A DNA stretch of 9,848 nt from Treponema sp. (GTDB taxonomy: Bacteria > Spirochaetota > Spirochaetia > Treponematales > Breznakiellaceae): the NCBI GenBank assembly GCA_031283905.1, contig JAITAW010000137.1:1-9848 (forward strand), in the 5' to 3' direction. The notes under the pieces are model-generated. The model had not been told where the DNA came from. It saw nothing but the letters and a program-made list of their open reading frames with translations, and searched no databases. The position numbers were made by a program, and so were the translations under genes. Of this stretch, positions 6,841 through 9,848 are shown piece by piece. Each line of letters starts with the position of its first letter. The stretch's first letter is position 1.

Positions 6841-6935
6841 GTAGGCATAGTTACGAGGCGCTCGTAGGCGTAGTTACGAGAACCTCGTAGACGTAATTAC
6901 GAGACGCTCGTAGGCGTAGTTACGAGCGTCTCGTA
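6841..6935. repeat. Four 23-bp tandem repeats with nested hairpins
   Basis: Four head-to-tail 23-base units start at 6841, 6864, 6887 and 6910, each close to GTAGGCGTAGTTACGAGnnnCTC, with a partial fifth at 6933. The nnn is gcg, aac, acg and cgt. Each unit holds TACGAG-nnn-CTCGTA (3-base loop), and neighbouring units form CTCGTA-8 bases-TACGAG, so two pairing registers compete. In the last two units nnn is complementary (acg/cgt), which makes a perfect 15-bp stem: TACGAGACGCTCGTA (6898-6912), 8-base loop, and its complement (6921-6935). The array starts 7 bases after the barrel stop codon. No U-tract follows, so it is not a standard terminator, but it could end or protect the operon mRNA. Confidence 0.9.
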
Positions 6936-6958
6936 GCGGCCATGCGTTTGCGTAACTT

Positions 6959-6983
6959 CTTCACGTCATATCCCCCCGTGAAG
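6959..6983. other. Isolated hairpin in the convergent intergenic region
   Basis: CTTCACG (6959-6965) and CGTGAAG (6977-6983) form a 7-bp stem, with one more T-A pair outside and an 11-base C-rich loop. No T-run follows on either strand, so terminator function for the operon or the tRNAs is unproven. The rest of 6984-7091 shows no gene or motif. Confidence 0.4.
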
Positions 6984-7091
6984 AGAAATAAGGCGGCGGA
7001 CGGCTTTCATACGTCAAGCCTAACGAGCGTTGAAGGTATGCTACTAGTGAACAGGGGGATTGGCGGGGCCGTTATGCGGGCGGGTCGTCTT

Positions 7092-7165
7092 TGGGCGCGT
7101 AGGGATTCGAACCCCAGACATCCACGGTGTAAACGTGGCGCTCTAACCAACTGAGCTACGCGCCC
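7092..7165 (-). tRNA. tRNA-Val (anticodon UAC)
   Basis: The minus strand folds as a full cloverleaf: acceptor GGGCGCG/CGCGCCC, D-arm GCTC/GAGC, anticodon stem CCACG/CGTGG with loop TTTACAC (anticodon TAC), and T-arm TGGGG-TTCGAAT-CCCTA, with discriminator A. It reads GUA and, by wobble, other GUN codons. The CCA end is not encoded and must be added after transcription. It is the last gene of the three-tRNA cluster. Confidence 0.96.
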
Positions 7166-7182
7166 TTCCTTACAAAACAAAT

Positions 7183-7265
7183 TGCCCAGAGGGAGATTTG
7201 AACTCCCATGCTGTTTAGGCACTGGTACCTGAAACCAGCGTGTCTACCAATTCCACCATCTGGGC
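7183..7265 (-). tRNA. tRNA-Leu (anticodon CAG)
   Basis: This is a class II tRNA with a long variable arm. It has acceptor GCCCAGA/TCTGGGC, D-loop with AATTGGTAGAC, anticodon stem CTGGT/ACCAG with loop TTCAGGT (anticodon CAG), variable arm TGC-ctaaaca-GCA, and T-arm GGGAG-TTCAAAT-CTCCC, with discriminator A. CCA is not encoded. It reads CUG leucine codons. It lies 17 bases from the Val(UAC) gene and 16 from the Val(CAC) gene, so the three are probably cut from one transcript. Confidence 0.95.
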
Positions 7266-7281
7266 TGGATTTAATTCACCG

Positions 7282-7353
7282 TGGACGATGTTGGATTTGA
7301 ACCAACGACTTCTACCGTGTGAAGGTAACACTCTCCCACTGAGTTAATCGTCC
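7282..7353 (-). tRNA. tRNA-Val (anticodon CAC)
   Basis: The cloverleaf has acceptor GGACGAT/ATCGTCC, D-arm ACTC/GAGT, anticodon stem TTACC/GGTAG (one T-G closing wobble) with loop TTCACAC (anticodon CAC), and T-arm GTTGG-TTCAAAT-CCAAC, with discriminator A and no encoded CCA. It reads GUG. It is the first gene of the cluster, a few bases after the predicted transcription start. Together with the Val(UAC) gene, this cluster holds two of the valine isoacceptors. Confidence 0.95.
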
Positions 7354-7365
7354 CTACCGTATGCT

Positions 7366-7394
7366 AGACTAGCAAAATCAAACGTTTTTGTCAA
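7366..7394 (-). promoter_or_regulatory. Promoter of the tRNA cluster
   Basis: On the minus strand, a perfect TTGACA (complement of 7389-7394) is followed by a 17-base spacer and TAGTCT (complement of 7366-7371). Transcription would begin near 7359, about six bases before the tRNA-Val(CAC) 5' end at 7353. A short leader is usual for stable RNA operons. The spacing and the perfect -35 make this the best promoter in the window. The MITE-like element ends 50 bases upstream of the -35. Confidence 0.75.
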
Positions 7395-7443
7395 GATGTA
7401 GGAATGATAAAAAACAGCTATATGAGGTTTTTCGAAACGCGCC

Positions 7444-7699
7444 CTAGGGCGTGTTCACACAACGTAAAACAATACAAATACAAGCGAGATAGATAAAAGA
7501 GGAAAAGGTACGAGCTAGTTTGTCATAGCGGGCGCGAATCCCGCGAAAGCCCTTATCTTTGCGGCAAACTCCGCCGTTTACACCCGTGTTCACACCGATA
7601 GATGAGCGCGTTGGGCGGCATTCGATTGTCTATCCTTACATGTCCCCGCCGTTTTGGCGGCAATCCCTTCTTTTGATATTGTTCTTCGGTAAGTTTCAT
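7444..7699 (-). pseudogene. Deleted and frameshifted IS5-type transposase
   Basis: Reading from ATG 7699, about 48 codons give MKLTEEQYQKK, KRRGHVRIDN and CEHGCKRRSLPQR, matching the N-terminal insertion-element domain (DUF4096-like) of IS5-family transposases. That frame stops at 7553-7555. From 7554 the next frame reads KGFRGIRARYDKLAR, then a hydrophobic segment and VNTP before a TAG at 7444-7446. RYDKLAR followed by a hydrophobic tail is the typical C-terminus of these enzymes. The roughly 150-200 residues expected between the two parts, with the DDE active site, are gone; the deletion point is near 7553-7565. The N-terminal part also looks degenerate (KKGLPP where IEPLLP-like text is usual). 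A GGAAAGAGAGG ribosome-like stretch lies upstream. It cannot make an active enzyme. Confidence 0.82.
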
Positions 7700-7751
7700 A
7701 CTTACTTTATCCGCTTTTTCCTCTCTTTCCTTTAGTGTGAACACGCCCTAG
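7444..7751 (-). mobile_element. MITE-like, internally deleted IS5-family element
   Basis: The element has perfect 17-bp inverted ends: CTAGGGCGTGTTCACAC (7444-7460) and its complement (7735-7751). Between them, on the minus strand, are the first and last parts of one transposase gene. The coding remnant starts 36 bases inside the right end, and its stop codon lies in the left end, a compact layout typical of an insertion sequence that lost its middle. CTAG at each tip could be a target duplication or part of the ends; I cannot tell. Without a full transposase it can move only if a complete relative elsewhere in the genome acts on it. It sits between ispG and the tRNA promoter and interrupts no recognised gene. 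Confidence 0.85.
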
Positions 7752-7989
7752 CACAGATACCAATACTCATTTCCATCATCAGCGCCCGCGTCATCTGTAG
7801 ACACCAGCCGCGCCTTAAAAAATAGTGTTTTGGACTGGGATCAAGCGGCGTGTTTTTCGTCTCAGCCGCGTTGTTGATGTTACTGGCGGCGCGTAAAATA
7901 ACGCCGAAATCCAGCCCTCCTTCCACTGTCAATAAGTTGCTTTGTTGACAGTGGGACTCCTTTTGAAAACCCTCCGCGGCAGGGCGGGG
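7752..7989. other. Intergenic stretch between ispG and the MITE-like element
   Basis: No gene is assigned. On the minus strand one frame stays open through this stretch (LDFGVILRAA, later LRRGWCLQMTRALMMEM) and runs into the element end, following a GGAAGGAGGG ribosome-like run at about 7915-7925. No suitable start codon follows that run, and I recognise no family. It might be the remains of a small gene truncated by the insertion. Just after the ispG stop, the minus strand has GCCCT-7 bases-AGGGT followed by T's (about 7966-7985), a weak terminator candidate. Confidence 0.35.
7923..7954. other. 10-bp perfect hairpin downstream of ispG
   Basis: CCACTGTCAA (7923-7932) and TTGACAGTGG (7945-7954) pair perfectly across a 12-base loop. 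The stem lies 36 bases past the ispG stop in the direction of transcription. No T-run follows, so it may act as a 3' mRNA-stabilising stem or as a protein site. The TTGACA it contains has no matching -10 at proper spacing on either strand. Confidence 0.55.
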
Positions 7990-9102
7990 CTACTCTCTAT
8001 ACTCTCTTAACAACGCTTCGAATTCCCTGTCCGCGTCTTCGCTGTTAATGGTTTTAACGATCTTTCCATAGCGGAATAACAGCGTCTTGCCGCCCGCGCC
8101 GGTAACGCCGATGTCGGCGTGTTTCGCCTCGCCGGGTCCGTTCACTACACAGCCCATCACCGCGACCGTCACCGGCTTTTTGCAAGAATACAGCGCCGGC
8201 AGCCACTTCTCAGTAAAGGCGTGCGTATCAAAACTGTTTCTTCCACAGCGCGGACACGACACGATGGAAACGCCCTGAAGTTTTTCCCCCCGGCGTTCCG
8301 CAACAGCGCGGAGGATTTCCCGCGCCGCGATAACCTCATTTTCAACGCTGTCCGACAACGACGCCCGCACAGTATCTCCAACGCCCTCGCTCAAAAGCGT
8401 GTACAGCGCCGCGGTATTCCGCACCACGCCGGCAACAAGAGGCCCCGCCTCGGTTACTCCTATATGCAGGGGAACTGTGGACCGCAGCCGCTTTTTCAGG
8501 ATACGGTTTACCTTCACCGTTTCCTCTGTTGAAGACGCTTTTGCCGAGACAACTACGTTGTTAAAGTGAAATTCCTCAAAAACAGAGAACTCCCGCTCCA
8601 CAGCCTGTACCAGCGCATCCACGCGGCCGATTTCGCCGGCAGTAGTTTTTTGCCGCAGATCAGGCGGAAGGCTTCCCGCGTTAAGCCCTATCCGTACCGG
8701 AACGCCTTTCGCGCCGGCTTTTTCCAGCACTTTTGCGGTGTTTTCTTTCACGCCGATATTTCCCGGATTTATCCTGATTTTAGCGATAGGAAAATCAAGG
8801 CACCGGCAAGCGATGGTATAATCAAAGTGAATATCCGCTACAAGCGGCATGGACACCATGCCGGCAAGCCGTCCCAACGTTTCAGCGTCCGCCATATCGG
8901 GTACCGCAAAACGCAGCAGAGCGCAGCCCATATCCGCGAGCCGCGAAATACGGCTGACTAGCGCCTCGCCCCTCTTCCCCTCAAGATCGGACGGGACGAG
9001 TTTTTCCTTCCACATGGTTTGTACCGCGACCGGATGATTTTCCCCGATATAAACCGGTTTTATATGATCAAAGCCGCCTATTTTCACAACCGTATTAAAC
9101 AT
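7990..9102 (-). CDS. ispG: 4-hydroxy-3-methylbut-2-en-1-yl diphosphate synthase (IspG/GcpE)
   Basis: This 370-residue enzyme catalyses the seventh step of the MEP isoprenoid pathway: reductive opening of MEcPP to HMBPP, using a [4Fe-4S] cluster, in the cytosol. The N-terminal TIM-barrel part has GENHPVAVQTM, LRFAVPDM, PLVADIHFDY, KIRINPGNIG, VRIGLNAGSL and HIGVTEAGP. The C-terminal part has the cluster ligands CPRC (Cys283, Cys286) and GCVVNGPGE (Cys318; Glu325 is the expected fourth ligand), then ADIGVTGAG. All hallmark residues are present, and the length fits the short bacterial form without the plant insertion. ATG 9102 is preceded by GAGGCGGAAG; an upstream in-frame TTG (9117) overlaps this site and is unlikely to be used. 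A TATAGT -10-like hexamer is at 9127-9132 (minus) with no clear -35. No other MEP gene is adjacent. Confidence 0.97.
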   Translation of the reverse strand: MFNTVVKIGGFDHIKPVYIGENHPVAVQTMWKEKLVPSDLEGKRGEALVSRISRLADMGCALLRFAVPDMADAETLGRLAGMVSMPLVADIHFDYTIACRCLDFPIAKIRINPGNIGVKENTAKVLEKAGAKGVPVRIGLNAGSLPPDLRQKTTAGEIGRVDALVQAVEREFSVFEEFHFNNVVVSAKASSTEETVKVNRILKKRLRSTVPLHIGVTEAGPLVAGVVRNTAALYTLLSEGVGDTVRASLSDSVENEVIAAREILRAVAERRGEKLQGVSIVSCPRCGRNSFDTHAFTEKWLPALYSCKKPVTVAVMGCVVNGPGEAKHADIGVTGAGGKTLLFRYGKIVKTINSEDADREFEALLREYRE

Positions 9103-9179
9103 GATCTTCCGCCTCAATTATCCTTAACTATAATGAAACAAAAAGGTTTTGTATACCGCTAGCGCAACGCATCGCAGCC

Positions 9180-9213
9180 TTTTCTTGCGTAGTTCTTGAT
9201 TACTACAAGAAAA
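9180..9213. other. Bulged hairpin between divergent genes
   Basis: TTTTCTTG (9180-9187), a CG bulge, then TAGT (9190-9193) pair with ACTA (9202-9205) and CAAGAAAA (9206-9213) across the 8-base loop TCTTGATT. This gives 12 pairs with one two-base bulge. The T's are on the 5' side and the A's on the 3' side, the reverse of a terminator. It lies between the ispG start and the plus-strand promoter at 9228-9256, so a regulatory site is possible. Confidence 0.45.
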
Positions 9214-9227
9214 CGGACTACAGACGC

Positions 9228-9256
9228 TTGATTTCTTACATATTATGTATTAAAAT
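9228..9256 (+). promoter_or_regulatory. Promoter of the right-edge gene
   Basis: TTGATT (9228-9233), a 17-base spacer and TAAAAT (9251-9256) match the housekeeping consensus at four and five of six positions. Transcription would start near 9263, leaving about 27 bases before the start codon, with AAGGAGG at 9277-9283 in between. Confidence 0.65.
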
Positions 9257-9289
9257 GAAAGAAGTTGCCAAGTTAAAAGGAGGATGTGC

Positions 9290-9848
9290 TTGAAACAGAA
9301 CATTCATGCCGTTTACGCCGCCATACACGGCGACCATGCGGCGGTGCGTCAGCGCTTATTACGCGCCATGTGTACATCCGGATTGAAGCTGTCGTTTTTT
9401 TCGATATGCGTTGCGGCGGCTTTTGCAAGGCCTGCGCCGGAACAGTCTCTTGTTATACCGGCGTTTCAGGAGCCATGGTTGCCTGTGGCGTTGCTTTCGG
9501 ATCAGACGGTGAAAGTTTTCGAGCGAGCGTCTGACGGGTTCCAAGACATTAAGTATGAGCCGTTGCTTGTTACAAGTCGGAGCATGGAAAATGGAAAATT
9601 CTATCTTTATGTCTGCAATGCGGTCGTACCGGATACGGGATCCTACGCCGCGCTTGTGTACCTGTACCAAAGAGACTCTGACGGAGATATTCGCATAGCA
9701 GACATACAAGCCATAGGACATTTGGGTACAATGGGCAGTTACCGCGCTTTTGAAAAGCCCGTGCCGGAAGTGGAAGCATCCTTGCAAGAGGCATTGGTCG
9801 ACAATGCTGAAATCGTTTCGGTTGCGCCATTGCTGGCGGCTACTCAGG
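9290..9848 (+). CDS. Unrecognised protein, N-terminal part (runs off the window)
   Basis: One plus-strand frame is open for 186 codons to the window edge. It follows a strong promoter and AAGGAGG at 9277-9283. The best start is TTG 9290, six bases after that site; ATG 9284 in the same frame is too close to it. The protein begins KQNIHAVYAAIHGDHAAVRQ after the start, then has a hydrophobic stretch (LKLSFFSICVAAAFA, about residues 30-44), so the rest is probably exported or anchored. An ATG at 9368 would make this a conventional signal peptide (MCTSGLKLSFF...) but has no ribosome site. Later text such as FYLYVCNAVVPDTGSYAALV and RIADIQAIGHLG looks beta-rich. I do not recognise the family. It diverges from ispG, with no shared function evident. 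Confidence 0.65.
   Translation, partial: MKQNIHAVYAAIHGDHAAVRQRLLRAMCTSGLKLSFFSICVAAAFARPAPEQSLVIPAFQEPWLPVALLSDQTVKVFERASDGFQDIKYEPLLVTSRSMENGKFYLYVCNAVVPDTGSYAALVYLYQRDSDGDIRIADIQAIGHLGTMGSYRAFEKPVPEVEASLQEALVDNAEIVSVAPLLAATQ

Noticed and set aside
6841..6935. Short regularly spaced repeats as a possible CRISPR array
   Set aside because: Units are 23 bp head to tail with only three variable bases between conserved arms; there are no spacers and no cas genes.
7553..7744. Stand-alone 63-codon gene
   Set aside because: It begins with a GTG inside the inverted end and is the N-terminal scrap of a transposase; better described as part of the deleted element.
7945..7950. TTGACA in the hairpin as a promoter -35
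   Set aside because: No -10-like hexamer lies 16-18 bases away on either strand.
9180..9213. Hairpin as a bidirectional terminator
   Set aside because: T's lie on the 5' side and A's on the 3' side of the stem, opposite to terminator layout on either strand.
9286..9534. 82-codon frame starting at GTG 9286
   Set aside because: It starts 2 bases after the ribosome site, stops early, and overlaps a frame that is open to the window edge with better start spacing.
9359..9787. 142-codon minus-strand frame
   Set aside because: It is antisense to the right-edge gene, is rich in Arg/His/Cys, and has no ribosome site or recognisable family.

Overview
The window looks like a chromosomal segment of a Gram-negative spirochete, most likely a Treponema-type organism. 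This is an inference. It rests on the mix of gene types, the moderate-to-high GC of the core genes (many GCG/CGC codons), AAGGAG ribosome sites, a short IspG of about 370 residues, and an operon that joins an inner-membrane RND transporter to a periplasmic carrier and an outer-membrane barrel. No rRNA or other marker fixes the species.

Left edge (1-1095): an AT-rich scar of defence genes. Two restriction-nuclease fragments lie back to back. The minus-strand one resembles the C-terminal part of an HsdR_N-type nuclease. The plus-strand one is the C-terminal third of a PmeII-type restriction endonuclease. Both lack their N-terminal parts and meet within about 3 bases near 454-457. A GC-rich stretch without a convincing gene follows (851-1095).

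Centre (1096-6834): a TetR-type repressor (minus) is divergent from a three-gene plus-strand operon. The operon encodes an 899-residue RND/MMPL exporter, a LolA-like periplasmic lipid/lipoprotein carrier, and a 456-residue outer-membrane beta-barrel that overlaps the carrier gene by 4 bases. Together they look like a complete route for moving a lipid-like substrate from the inner to the outer membrane, with the repressor probably controlling both directions from a dyad between the promoters. The exporter carries an acidic, FGF-repeat insertion, and a very similar acidic FGF segment is at the mature N-terminus of the barrel. This shared motif is the most interesting signal in the window.

Middle right (6835-7751): four 23-bp tandem repeats able to form strong alternative hairpins follow the operon. 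Then come three minus-strand tRNA genes, transcribed in the order Val(CAC), Leu(CAG), Val(UAC), with a good promoter. Upstream of that promoter sits a 308-bp MITE-like element with 17-bp perfect inverted ends. It carries the start and the end of an IS5-type transposase, with the middle deleted.

Right (7752-9848): ispG (minus), for isoprenoid precursor synthesis by the MEP pathway, is divergent from the start of an unrecognised plus-strand gene that runs off the window. That gene has a clear promoter and ribosome site. A bulged hairpin lies between the two.
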